Assembly (NCBI RefSeq): GCF_035325945.1
Contig: NZ_DAOKYX010000037.1
Span: forward strand, 1 to 24,625
Source: Parvibaculum sp035325945
GTDB lineage: Bacteria; Pseudomonadota; Alphaproteobacteria; Parvibaculales; Parvibaculaceae
DNA length: 24,625 nt
Direction: 5' to 3'
The notes beneath the pieces were generated by a model, which was given only the letters and a program-made list of their open reading frames with translations, did not search any database and was not told the DNA's origin. This document shows, one piece after another, positions 16,026 through 24,625 of the stretch. The position numbers and the translations under genes were made by a program. Position 1 is the stretch's first letter. Every line of letters begins with the position of its first letter.

Positions 16026-16057
16026 CCAAATTCGTCCGCTGGCTGAACCGACGACGT

Positions 16058-19000
16058 CTAGAACTTCAGCCTCAGGCGCAGCGATGCGGTGCTGTCGGTG
16101 TAGTTGCTCGAGAAGTCGCCATTGTACTCGACCGTACCGTCGATTCCCTCGGACAACTTCAAGGTGACGCCGGCGCCCACGATCGCCGCATCCCGCGCCG
16201 CATTGGCGCCGGTGACCGTGAAGGCGCTGCCCGGAATGCCCGCCAGCGAAGCCGTCGTCGACGGGTTCTGATCGCCGAAAGCGTGCCTCCAGCCGAGCGC
16301 GAGCTGCGGCGTCCACTCCGTACCGCCACCGCTGCGGAACGTCTGGGCCCACCTGACGCCGATACGGCTGTTGGCCGTATTCGCCGTCTGGTCGTCCAGC
16401 GTCAGATTGAACGGCGACGCACCCGTCTCGGTCGAGCCGTCCATCTTCGTGTGCGTGTAGAGCAGACCTGCGAAGGGCGAGAGCTTCGCATCGTTTCCAA
16501 GGTCGAAGGCGTAGCCGATCTCCGCACCCGCCGAGACCGAGCTGCCATCCGGCGAGCGATGGGCCGAATAGCTCGTCCCGAGCACGGTGAAGCGGCGCTC
16601 CATGCTGTAGCTCTGGTGGCCATAGCCCAGCATCGCATTCATGTAGAGCGAACCGACCTCATACCGGCCATAGGCGCCGACCGACCAGCTCTTGACGTCT
16701 GCCTTGCCGGCGCCCCGGAAGTCCACATCGTCCTTCTGGAAGCCGCCCGCAAGACCCGCCTTGAAGTTGTCGGTGAAGCGATAATCCGCACCGACGACGA
16801 GGCCGCCGCCATTGCTGGTGAAACCGGACGCACCGGCGCTGCGATCGAGCGAGCTCCAGTTGCCGAAGGCACGCGCCCAGATCGTTCCCGGATTTGCGAC
16901 CGGAGACGGCTTCACGAGCGAGGCATATTGCGGCCCGGCATCCGACATCACGTCTCCCGGCTGATTTGCCGCGAGCTTGACCAGCGCGCCGAGATCCGCG
17001 AGCGCGGTCCCGCCGCCACCATTGGTAAGCTGGTCGAAGATGACGTTGAAGAGCCTGTCAGGCTGGGTGAGCGCAACCTGGATCAGATCCGCATTCTGGC
17101 TGCCGGCAACCTCGTTGAGATTGCGGGCATATTCCTCCGGCGTCCCCGTAAGGATCTCGCCGAGCTTCGTGGCGAGATCGCCCTCGGGATCGTTCTCGTT
17201 CAGCCAGTCGAGGATCCAGTCGATGGCCCTGCCGGCACTGGCGCCGTCATTGTCGAGCCCCGGAATCTCGCCGAAGGCCATACGCGTGATGACGATGTGA
17301 TAGCCGTCATTCCGATAGGCGTCCGTCACCGTGTAGAGGTTGGTGAAGGTGTGCGAGAAGTTGAACGTGCCGGTGATGTCTTCCGACTTCAACACCAGGA
17401 AGTCGTTGTTGGCGTTGAAGAGACCAGGAAGGGCATGGGCGATGGAGTTCGCACCTTCTCCGATGGTCGCCGACCCGGCCGTGATCGTGCCGTGCTGCGG
17501 CACGGAGGGCTTAAGGTTCCACTGCACTGTGCCGGCAGGGCCCTCATCTTCGCTGCCCGCGACACGGAAGTTCGCCACGTCGATCTGCGCCGTCGGCTGA
17601 AGAACGAGCGTGCCGTTGGCATTCACGTTGAAGTTCTGGATCGCCTGGTAATCGGTCTTGTTGGTACCGATGTTACCGCTCACCGTCAGCTTCACCGCAT
17701 CGGCTTCCGGGTCGCCCATATTGACGTTGATCGTGCGCAGGCCCTGGATGTCGTCAGCGAAATCGAACTCGCTGTCGGTTCCGGCAAAGACGTTCAGCGA
17801 GTCGTTGCTGTCGCCATAGATATTGCTGTGGATCGTCGTGTCACCGAGCTCACCGCCAATCTTGCCGCCGCTCCAGTTGATGAGGTCGGACTGACCGTTC
17901 AGCATCCTGATATCGCCATAGATACCGGAGTACTCCAGCTCGCCGCCGATCTGATCGATCGTATGGCCGCTGCCCGCGCCATCGAGATCGATGGCAACCG
18001 TCGACACATCCTCGCCGGTCGCGATGGCGGCGATCACGCCCCCATTGACGATGCCGCCGTAAATATGGCTTCCGCCTGTGATCCGGATGGCGGTCGCATT
18101 GGCATTGTCGCCCTTGGCGAAGGCGGCGATGACGCCGCTGTTGACGAGCTCGCCCTCGAACACCACGCCGTTCTCGAGCGTCAGCGCGGTCGCATTGGCC
18201 GAACCGCCGTCAGCCGTGGCCGTTGCATGCACCTCGATGGTTTCAAAGTTCACGAGGTCACCCCGGTAGGTGCCGTCATTCACCACGAGACCACGCGCTT
18301 TTGCGTAAATCGGGTCGACCGCCGCCGCCCTGATCAGCCCCGCATTGCCCAGCGCGATTGAAGTCTCGCTGCCGTAAGGCAGGACCTCTCCCGTCACATG
18401 AGCATAGATGGCCGTCGCATAGGCCGAGCCCACACCGGTTGTCACAGGCGTCGCATGCACAATGGCCAGCGCCTCGACGGTGCCGAGATTGTAGATGCCA
18501 CCATCGACATCTCCATAGACATTGAGGTCGAGGCCCTTCGCCTGCGCAAATCCCCGGGCATAGCCGTCCGCAGTGGCCTCCGCATTGGCGGAAGCCGCCG
18601 CCCGGATGAGGCCTTCATTGAAGATCAAGTCGTCGACACCCGAGGCATTGAGATACACGCCGGTGGCAGTTGCCGAAGCGATCGCCTCATCGATGCCCGT
18701 CGCCGTGGCAAGCGCCTCGCCGACAATGTCGCCCGAATTGGAAAATCCTCCGCCGAGCGTCCCGTCAACATAGAACGATACGCCGATTGCATCCGCATAG
18801 GCTTCGGCAGTACCGCTGCCGCCATCGGCCTTGGCCTGGGCGATGGCAAGAGCCTTGATCGAGGGCTGAGTTGCGTCGTCGTCGCTCAGGGTCGCGAGCG
18901 TCCCGTTCGAGAATTGGCCCTCGATCGAACTCCAGCTGTCAACCTGCAGACCCACTGCCGAGGCGTTGGCACTGGCGGAGGCGTATGACCTCGCGCCTAT

Positions 19001-22000
19001 CGCGATAGCCGAAGCAAACGCGTTGGCCACCGCTTCGATGCTCGAGCTGTTCTCGATATTGCCGGCAACCGGGGCGTAATGAGTGCTGATCGAAATGCCG
19101 ACCGCTTCGGCCGAGGCGGAGCTTTCGGCCGTTGCCCGCGCAGAGCTGACGCCCGTCGAGATTGCCTCGCCGCGGCTGTAATTCTTTGCCGACGCCGTGG
19201 CCTTGACGGCAGCTTCGTTGATGAACGAGCCGCTGAAATACCCCCAGAACTCGGCTTCGATGCCGACAGCCTCGGCATAGCTCTCGCTGTCCCCTTCGTC
19301 GGAGCCATAGGCGCGGCTCTCCTGACCGCTCGCCTTTGCCGAGGTGTGGCCGATCGCTTCCGCCTTGACAGTGACGGCGCCGCTATTTGTGAAATTGCCC
19401 CCCATCGAGTTGGCATAGAAGCTGATGCCGATCGCATCGGCCGCGGCGGAGCTTTCGGCCGTTGCCCGCGCAAAGCCGACGCCCGTCGCCGTCGCATGCG
19501 AACTCACGCTCGCAATGGCATGAACGGAAATCGCTCCGCTGTTGTCGAAATTGCCCTCGAGCACATCCTGGATGCGAACATAGAGACCGGTAGCGGTGGC
19601 CTCGGCCGACCAGGCCCCGATATCCGCATAGGCATCGCCGGATTCAAGCGCCTTGGCCTTTGCCGTCACAGCGTAGCTCGCATCGGCGACGACCGTGATA
19701 TCGCCCGTATTGGTGAAATCACCTCCGAGGGAATAGGCCCAAAAGTCAACGCCCACCGCATCCGCATCCACGTCATCCGCCGAGCCGTAAGCATAGGCAT
19801 AGCCCCTGCCAGTAGCGGTGGCGGAGATGATGGCGGCCGCCGTGCTATGAACGCTGATGTCGCCCGAGTTGCTGAAGCTTCCGGCAATCGTCTCGACATC
19901 CACGCTGAGACCGGTCGCTTCTGCACTCGCCGTATCCATATAGGCATAAGCGACCGCTGAACCCGACTGCGCGACAGCATTCGCCTTTGAGGTCGTGATG
20001 GCCGCGGCCGAAACCGTGATCGCGCCGCTGTTCGTCACATCACCGCTGATGGAGTAGGCATCGATCTCCAGACCAACCGCCGTGGCGCTCGCGCTGGCGG
20101 AAGCGGATGCATTGGCGTCGGCGACACCCTGCGCTGTCGCTTCATTGCGGGAAACGGCATTAGCCGAAACCGTTATATCGCCCGAATTCTCGAAGTTGCC
20201 GAAGATCGTGGAGAAATCGCCGTAAAAGCCATAGGCCGAGGCGTTCGCCCGGTTGTACTCATCGCCATCATCGTCGAGCCCCGCATAGGCCCAGGCGCGA
20301 TCACCTTCGGCACTGGCGATATTGGACACCAGAGCCGTCGCGCCGACGGTGATGTCGCCCTCGTTGAGCAAATCGCCATCGACCTCGGAATAGCCGTAGC
20401 TGGAGCCGCTGGAGTAGAAGTCGATGCCGTTGGCGTAGGCGTAGGCCGAACCGATGGCCACAGCCTTGGCGTCGTCGGAGGCAACCACACTTGCCGAATT
20501 GATGGAATTGCCGATCGCGCTGACGAAGATGTCTCCGTCGTTGAAAATCGTGCCGTTGAAATTGCCACCGATGATTCGGATGCCGGTGGCGGTTGCCTCA
20601 ACATTCGTTCCCGATGCAGTGGCCCACGCATCGCCGCCCGATGCATTGGCATTGGCGCTATTCTGCAACTGGGCGAGCGCCGCTACATGGATGTCGCCGC
20701 TATTCGAGAAGCTGTAGTCGTAATCCGTCCCGCCGTTCACCATGGGCACATCGACGAAGATGCCCCTCGCCAAGGCGTTGGCTTCTCCGCTCGCCTCCGC
20801 ATCGGCGCTGCCGACGCCATTCGCTTCAGCGGAGTTGTCCGCCATGACGGCGGCCATGACATTGACGTCGCCCGTATTGGAGATCGCTCCGCCAACAGAG
20901 TTCAAATCAATGTTGATACCGGTTGCAGTGGCACTGCCGCTGTAATTTCTGGCTTCTGCCCTCGCGTCATAGCCGGATGCCAGAGCCTCGTCGTCGATCA
21001 TCGCAGCGGCGATCGCCTCGATGTCCCCTTCGTTGACGAAGCTATCCATGAGGATGGAGCCACCCACATTGATGCCAAGAGCCTGAACGTCTGCAGCGCC
21101 GGTCGCGGACGCTCTTGCGCTGCCATTGTATGAGGAGGCCAGCGCGGTGGCGTCATTGTAGGAAAGGCCGAATGCGACCGCCTGAATATCACCGGCGTTC
21201 TCGATGCTGCCGAGGAGCGTTCCTGCACTGACGTTCAGCCCGGTTGCGCTGGCAATGGTCAGATTCACGTCCCGCGCCTGCGCGGTGGCATTGCCGTTCG
21301 ACGTCCTCGCATCCGCGCTGTTGAAGGTTCCAGCCGCCGCGAGAACTGAGATTTCGCCATTATTGCTGACGTTACCATCGAGCCGTTGGTCTGAAACAAT
21401 GCTCAGACCATGCCCAAAGGCGAAAGCGCTGCCGCTGGCCACTGCGCTTGCATCGACCGGCGAGAGGGTCGTTCCCAACGCGGAGCCGGAGGCCACGGCA
21501 TGGTTAAGGGAGCCGGCAATGGCGGCGACATTGATCGCCGCACCGCCAAAGCTCGTGGAACCGATATTGTCGACCCCGCCGCCAAGCTCCTGAGCATAAA
21601 TGCTCACGCCTGTGGCTTCGGCGACAGCGCCCTGCCCGCGGGCAGCGGCATTCGCTTCGCCGTGATCGGAAGCGAAAGCATGCGCGCCATTGGTTGTGAC
21701 GGCAAACGCAGCAGCGTAAATGTCGCCGCTATTCGCGATATCGCCTGAAATTGTTGATGAGGCTTGGACACTCAGGCCGACAGCCTGTGCATAGGCATCG
21801 CCGGTGGCCGATGCGCTTACCGAACCTGTGCCCGCCGCAAAGGCGCCGCCTTGTCCGGGATGAGTGAAGGAATCAAGGTCCGCCAGCGCGAAGCCAAGGA
21901 ACGACGTGTCCGCGCCCATGAGGGTCGGACCGCCGACGACGGCGTCGCCGTTCCAGGCACCTGCCACCGCGGAAACACGGATATCGCCGCTATTTTCGAC

Positions 22001-24547
22001 TCCGCCGAGGATCGAGTAAGTGTCGACCACAAGACCGTTCGCAATGGCATTGGCGCTGCCATACACGCTGGCCTGAGCATCTCCTTCGGCGGCATTTGCC
22101 TCGGCATAGTTGCCGATGCTCGCGACGGCCAAAACCTCGATGGTACCCGAATTCCCGATATCGCCGACATGATCGACATCAATGAGGATGCCGTCAGCCG
22201 TGGCGATCTGGAGGCCGGACGCCGCCGCATTCGCAGCCCCGCTACCGAGCGCGCTCGCCATAGCCGAGTTCATGGCTCGCGCCGCAGCGGAAACGGAAAC
22301 GTCGTCCGAATTGTCGACATCGCCTTCCACGCCATCGACGGCGACAAAGATGCCGCGCGCAGACGCATTCGGCATCTTGTCACCGCCCGATCGGGCGGAT
22401 GCATCGACATCGCCGAACCCGTTTTCGGCCGACGCATAATTCGTGGTCGACGCGGCCACGCTCACATCGATCGTGCCCGCATTGCGGATATCGCCGAAAA
22501 TCGTGCTGCTGTCGCTATTGTCCGCCAGACCGAAGCCCAGGGCCTGCGCAAAGGCAGCACCGCTGGCCAGGGCGCTGACATCACCGATGTTCAGGCTGGT
22601 TCCGGCAGCGATGGCCGAATTGGCGACACCGGCCGAAGCGTTGACGTCGATTGTCCCACTTCCAAAGTTGATGAAATCACCGGTCAGAGTGTTGACCTGG
22701 GCGACAAAACCGGCCGCATAGGACATTGCGCCGCCAGTGGCGGACGCGGTGGCATCGCCTCCTGCAACCGTGGCGCTGGCTACGTTTTGCAGCAGCCCGA
22801 GCGCATTGGCGTTGATCTCGCCACGGTTCTCCACCTGGCCGGCAACCTCGTCGAAGCGAATATCAACACCCGCCGCAACCGCGGTCACCTGTCCTGCCGC
22901 ATTGGCGACTGCGAGCGATGTGCCGGACGCCAGAGCGCTGTTGCTCATCTGGGCGGTCGCCTCAGCGAGGATCATCCCCCCGTTTCCGATGGCATAGGAA
23001 GCGCCCGAGGAGCCGGCGGCGAATACGCCCGTTCCCGCAAGCACCATGCCGCCGGCAGCCGCCCGCGCCTGCAGATCTTCCGCACCCGCCTCGGCGGTCG
23101 CCGGGCCGGCATTGATGTTGACGACGGCCTGGTTCTGAACGGCACCGACCGCACTGATTTCGAGCGACCCGCCATTGAAGGCGACGGGGAACACGGAATA
23201 ATCCCCGGCGAAAACGAGGCCGCTGGGCGTGCCGGTGAGATCTCCCATTTTCATGCCGACCGCTTCGGCCGACGCGGCGCCCGACGCGCTCGCCGAACCC
23301 CGCTCATAGGCATTCTCTTCGTCGATGACCTGCGCCGTGTTGCGCGACCCGGCGCCCGCTATCACCTCGACGGCGCCCATATTGAGCATGCCGCCGGTGA
23401 GCGAGCTGACCCCGTTTTTGATACCGGCGGCCTGCGCCTCGGCCATGCCGAAGGCGCTCGCCGAGGCCGCCTGACCGGCAGAAGCATCCGCAATGGCCGT
23501 GTTGGTCGTCAGGGCCTGGGCCAGAACATTGAGCTCGCCGACATTGGCGATATAGCCGGCCATGGACGAGCCGGCCGTGCCCATCGCATCGGCCCACGCG
23601 CCGATACCGATGGCGCCCGCATATGCACTGCCGATCGCATTGGCGACGGCGTCGTGATCGTCATGGAAGACGCCATCGACGCCATGCGCCTCGGCATAGT
23701 TTGCCGCTGTTGCCTTCGCCACGACAGCAACCTCGCCCATATTGACGACGGCGCCGTCAATGGTGCCCGAGGGTCCGGCATCGCTGATGACGCCGTAGGC
23801 CAGAGCCATGACCCGCTCGGCGGAGGCAACTGCCTCAGCACCACCCGTTGCCGTGGATCCGGTGGCGACCGCATGGTTGTTGGCTGCGGCGAGCGCGCGC
23901 ACGACCAGCTCCGCACCAGCCGCGTTCCCGACCGAGCCCATGATGTGATCGACGTGACCCCCAGTGTCGGGAAGCCCGATCCAACCCGCGCCAATGCCGG
24001 ATGCGATCGCGAAGGCCGTCCCGAGCGCATGGGCGGAGTCGGAATCCGTGACATTCACATTCGCGTTGGCTTTCGCGCGCGCGGTGATCGAACCCTCGTT
24101 CACGATGTCGCCATAGATGGTCGACACGTCGGCGAGCATGCCGCCGGCGAAAGCCTCGGCCGAAGCCGACTGATCCGTCGCATGCGCGATGATCACGCCA
24201 GATTCGTGATTGATGATGTCGCCGCCGACTTCACCACCGTCGATCACGAGAATGCCAGCAGCCGCATTCACGCCCGTGGCCTTGATCTGGCCGCTGTTCT
24301 CGATATCGCCCGAAACGGAGCCTTCATCGCTCACGAGAATGCCGATAGCGGGATCGGATGAGTTCGATACGGTGATTTTGCCCGACGGGGTGACCTCGAT
24401 GAAATCCACCGCCGTCACCTGCACGAGGGGCGTCGTCCTCGGCGTATTGACGGTCACGCCCGCCGCGAGCACAGCGTCGGATGCCGCAAGAAGGGCAACG
24501 AACGAAGTACCGGCAAGCAGTCGGCGGATATTGGTCTTGGCTTCCAT
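16058..24547 (-). CDS. Giant repetitive autotransporter (type Va secreted surface protein)
   Basis: This protein has about 2,829 residues from the ATG at 24547, which has GTGGGGG 5 bases before it; a GTG at 24559 would add four residues. The signal peptide (NIRRLLAGTSFVALLAASDA) is cleaved near VLA. The passenger (to about residue 2230) holds some 40 imperfect repeats of about 52-70 residues. Each has a G(D/N)(I/F)xNSG(D/A)IxV strand pair, an Ala/Ser/Asn-rich stretch, and an ATG(I/L) strand, as expected of a beta-helix. A non-repetitive linker follows, and then the beta-barrel translocator from about residue 2555 (GTIWARAFGNW, GGGLVVGADYRF) to the terminal strand ASLRLRLKF ending in Phe. I saw no Cys in the protein. 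Likely roles are adhesion, aggregation or biofilm formation. The adjacent glycosyltransferases and sulfotransferase may modify the passenger. Confidence 0.92.
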   Translation of the reverse strand: MEAKTNIRRLLAGTSFVALLAASDAVLAAGVTVNTPRTTPLVQVTAVDFIEVTPSGKITVSNSSDPAIGILVSDEGSVSGDIENSGQIKATGVNAAAGILVIDGGEVGGDIINHESGVIIAHATDQSASAEAFAGGMLADVSTIYGDIVNEGSITARAKANANVNVTDSDSAHALGTAFAIASGIGAGWIGLPDTGGHVDHIMGSVGNAAGAELVVRALAAANNHAVATGSTATGGAEAVASAERVMALAYGVISDAGPSGTIDGAVVNMGEVAVVAKATAANYAEAHGVDGVFHDDHDAVANAIGSAYAGAIGIGAWADAMGTAGSSMAGYIANVGELNVLAQALTTNTAIADASAGQAASASAFGMAEAQAAGIKNGVSSLTGGMLNMGAVEVIAGAGSRNTAQVIDEENAYERGSASASGAASAEAVGMKMGDLTGTPSGLVFAGDYSVFPVAFNGGSLEISAVGAVQNQAVVNINAGPATAEAGAEDLQARAAAGGMVLAGTGVFAAGSSGASYAIGNGGMILAEATAQMSNSALASGTSLAVANAAGQVTAVAAGVDIRFDEVAGQVENRGEINANALGLLQNVASATVAGGDATASATGGAMSYAAGFVAQVNTLTGDFINFGSGTIDVNASAGVANSAIAAGTSLNIGDVSALASGAAFAQALGFGLADNSDSSTIFGDIRNAGTIDVSVAASTTNYASAENGFGDVDASARSGGDKMPNASARGIFVAVDGVEGDVDNSDDVSVSAAARAMNSAMASALGSGAANAAASGLQIATADGILIDVDHVGDIGNSGTIEVLAVASIGNYAEANAAEGDAQASVYGSANAIANGLVVDTYSILGGVENSGDIRVSAVAGAWNGDAVVGGPTLMGADTSFLGFALADLDSFTHPGQGGAFAAGTGSVSASATGDAYAQAVGLSVQASSTISGDIANSGDIYAAAFAVTTNGAHAFASDHGEANAAARGQGAVAEATGVSIYAQELGGGVDNIGSTSFGGAAINVAAIAGSLNHAVASGSALGTTLSPVDASAVASGSAFAFGHGLSIVSDQRLDGNVSNNGEISVLAAAGTFNSADARTSNGNATAQARDVNLTIASATGLNVSAGTLLGSIENAGDIQAVAFGLSYNDATALASSYNGSARASATGAADVQALGINVGGSILMDSFVNEGDIEAIAAAMIDDEALASGYDARAEARNYSGSATATGINIDLNSVGGAISNTGDVNVMAAVMADNSAEANGVGSADAEASGEANALARGIFVDVPMVNGGTDYDYSFSNSGDIHVAALAQLQNSANANASGGDAWATASGTNVEATATGIRIIGGNFNGTIFNDGDIFVSAIGNSINSASVVASDDAKAVAIGSAYAYANGIDFYSSGSSYGYSEVDGDLLNEGDITVGATALVSNIASAEGDRAWAYAGLDDDGDEYNRANASAYGFYGDFSTIFGNFENSGDITVSANAVSRNEATAQGVADANASASASASATAVGLEIDAYSISGDVTNSGAITVSAAAITTSKANAVAQSGSAVAYAYMDTASAEATGLSVDVETIAGSFSNSGDISVHSTAAAIISATATGRGYAYAYGSADDVDADAVGVDFWAYSLGGDFTNTGDITVVADASYAVTAKAKALESGDAYADIGAWSAEATATGLYVRIQDVLEGNFDNSGAISVHAIASVSSHATATGVGFARATAESSAAADAIGISFYANSMGGNFTNSGAVTVKAEAIGHTSAKASGQESRAYGSDEGDSESYAEAVGIEAEFWGYFSGSFINEAAVKATASAKNYSRGEAISTGVSSARATAESSASAEAVGISISTHYAPVAGNIENSSSIEAVANAFASAIAIGARSYASASANASAVGLQVDSWSSIEGQFSNGTLATLSDDDATQPSIKALAIAQAKADGGSGTAEAYADAIGVSFYVDGTLGGGFSNSGDIVGEALATATGIDEAIASATATGVYLNASGVDDLIFNEGLIRAAASANAEATADGYARGFAQAKGLDLNVYGDVDGGIYNLGTVEALAIVHATPVTTGVGSAYATAIYAHVTGEVLPYGSETSIALGNAGLIRAAAVDPIYAKARGLVVNDGTYRGDLVNFETIEVHATATADGGSANATALTLENGVVFEGELVNSGVIAAFAKGDNANATAIRITGGSHIYGGIVNGGVIAAIATGEDVSTVAIDLDGAGSGHTIDQIGGELEYSGIYGDIRMLNGQSDLINWSGGKIGGELGDTTIHSNIYGDSNDSLNVFAGTDSEFDFADDIQGLRTINVNMGDPEADAVKLTVSGNIGTNKTDYQAIQNFNVNANGTLVLQPTAQIDVANFRVAGSEDEGPAGTVQWNLKPSVPQHGTITAGSATIGEGANSIAHALPGLFNANNDFLVLKSEDITGTFNFSHTFTNLYTVTDAYRNDGYHIVITRMAFGEIPGLDNDGASAGRAIDWILDWLNENDPEGDLATKLGEILTGTPEEYARNLNEVAGSQNADLIQVALTQPDRLFNVIFDQLTNGGGGTALADLGALVKLAANQPGDVMSDAGPQYASLVKPSPVANPGTIWARAFGNWSSLDRSAGASGFTSNGGGLVVGADYRFTDNFKAGLAGGFQKDDVDFRGAGKADVKSWSVGAYGRYEVGSLYMNAMLGYGHQSYSMERRFTVLGTSYSAHRSPDGSSVSAGAEIGYAFDLGNDAKLSPFAGLLYTHTKMDGSTETGASPFNLTLDDQTANTANSRIGVRWAQTFRSGGGTEWTPQLALGWRHAFGDQNPSTTASLAGIPGSAFTVTGANAARDAAIVGAGVTLKLSEGIDGTVEYNGDFSSNYTDSTASLRLRLKF
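17930..24390 (-). repeat. Tandem protein-level repeats of the autotransporter passenger
   Basis: Roughly 40 diverged units can be marked by the landmark GxxxNxGxI followed by an Ala-rich strand. Examples are IYGDIVNEGSITARA, ILGGVENSGDIRVSA, IFGNFENSGDITVSA and FEGELVNSGVIAAFA. Units near the middle and C-terminal end are 52-56 residues; N-terminal units are longer and less regular. DNA identity between most units is low, so the array is old. The count is by eye and could be off by several. Confidence 0.8.
19115..19472 (-). repeat. 330-base direct repeat inside the autotransporter (two-unit super-repeat)
   Basis: A 28-base stretch at 19115-19142 recurs exactly at 19445-19472. Similarity continues on the right side with only a few changes for about 15 further bases. 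The offset of 330 bases equals 110 residues, that is, two repeat units. The encoded peptides are ARATAESSASAEAVGIS and ARATAESSAAADAIGIS. Two identical copies this long within an otherwise diverged array indicate a more recent duplication of a two-unit block. Confidence 0.8.
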
Positions 24548-24578
24548 TGGTGCCCCCACAGGCTTTCATGCACACAGT

Positions 24579-24596
24579 TCGGACCGCACAGTCCGA
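24579..24596. promoter_or_regulatory. Inverted repeat in the autotransporter leader
   Basis: TCGGAC-CGCACA-GTCCGA is a perfect 6-base inverted repeat with a 6-base loop, ending about 30 bases upstream of the ATG at 24547. It could be an operator or a leader hairpin near the ribosome binding site. No promoter boxes are evident in 24560-24625; the promoter may lie beyond the window edge. Confidence 0.3.
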
Positions 24597-24625
24597 GCCG
24601 CACGGTATTGATCCGGGCATGTTAG

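Noticed and set aside
13347..16046. 899-codon forward open frame opposite the two glycosyltransferase genes
   Set aside because: It mirrors the reverse-strand genes codon for codon, is rich in Arg, His, Pro and Gly as expected of an antisense frame in GC-rich DNA, and shows no domain, whereas the reverse strand encodes clear TPR and GT motifs.
16283..18361. 692-codon forward open frame opposite the autotransporter C-terminus
   Set aside because: The reverse frame encodes an unmistakable beta-barrel; the forward frame has only antisense-type composition.
21764..24361. 865-codon forward open frame opposite the autotransporter
   Set aside because: This is the antisense shadow of a repetitive low-complexity coding region. 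The frame inherits its openness from the GC-rich codon pattern of the reverse gene, and the translation has no recognisable fold or signal.
17930..24390. CRISPR array or DNA satellite
   Set aside because: The repeats are at protein level, in frame, and mostly diverged at DNA level, with no constant short repeat and unique-spacer pattern.

Overview
The window reads as one chromosomal segment of a GC-rich alphaproteobacterium. Codon use is strongly GC-biased, the protein families are typical of Rhizobiales-like bacteria, and the gene order resembles a Parvibaculum-type genome; that genus is a guess from pattern, not a database match. The window is devoted to the cell surface. It holds no tRNA, rRNA, CRISPR array or insertion sequence that I can see, and no gene-free stretch longer than about 300 bases.

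Left part (1-8.6 kb), a polysaccharide polymerisation and export locus. It begins with the last 25 codons of a forward gene, followed by a forward O-antigen ligase/polymerase-like membrane protein (207-1655). The remaining genes are on the reverse strand. Read in transcription order they are a PPP-type metallophosphoesterase, a short SLBB-type polysaccharide export (OPX) protein, a small secreted protein of unknown function with its own sigma70-like promoter, an outer-membrane beta-barrel protein, a strong intrinsic terminator hairpin, a Wzc-type copolymerase fused to a BY-kinase, and a one-helix membrane protein whose start lies 1 base from the kinase stop. Together these look like a Wzx/Wzy-type exopolysaccharide or capsule exporter.

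Middle (8.8-9.8 kb). A forward arabinose-5-phosphate isomerase (KdsD/KpsF/GutQ family: SIS plus two CBS domains) makes the first intermediate of Kdo synthesis.

Right part (9.8-24.6 kb, all reverse strand). A giant autotransporter of about 2,830 residues is followed, after an intrinsic terminator, by two adjacent TPR plus GT9-like glycosyltransferase genes, then a TPR-sulfotransferase, then a single-pass membrane protein. The autotransporter passenger consists of roughly 40 imperfect repeats of about 52-70 residues, rich in Ala, Ser, Gly and Asn and apparently free of Cys. The glycosyltransferases and the sulfotransferase share a homologous N-terminal TPR head. The most interesting reading of the window is that this is a self-contained module for exporting a repetitive surface protein and decorating it with (possibly sulfated) sugars. 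This is inferred from adjacency and domain sharing and is not demonstrated by the sequence alone.
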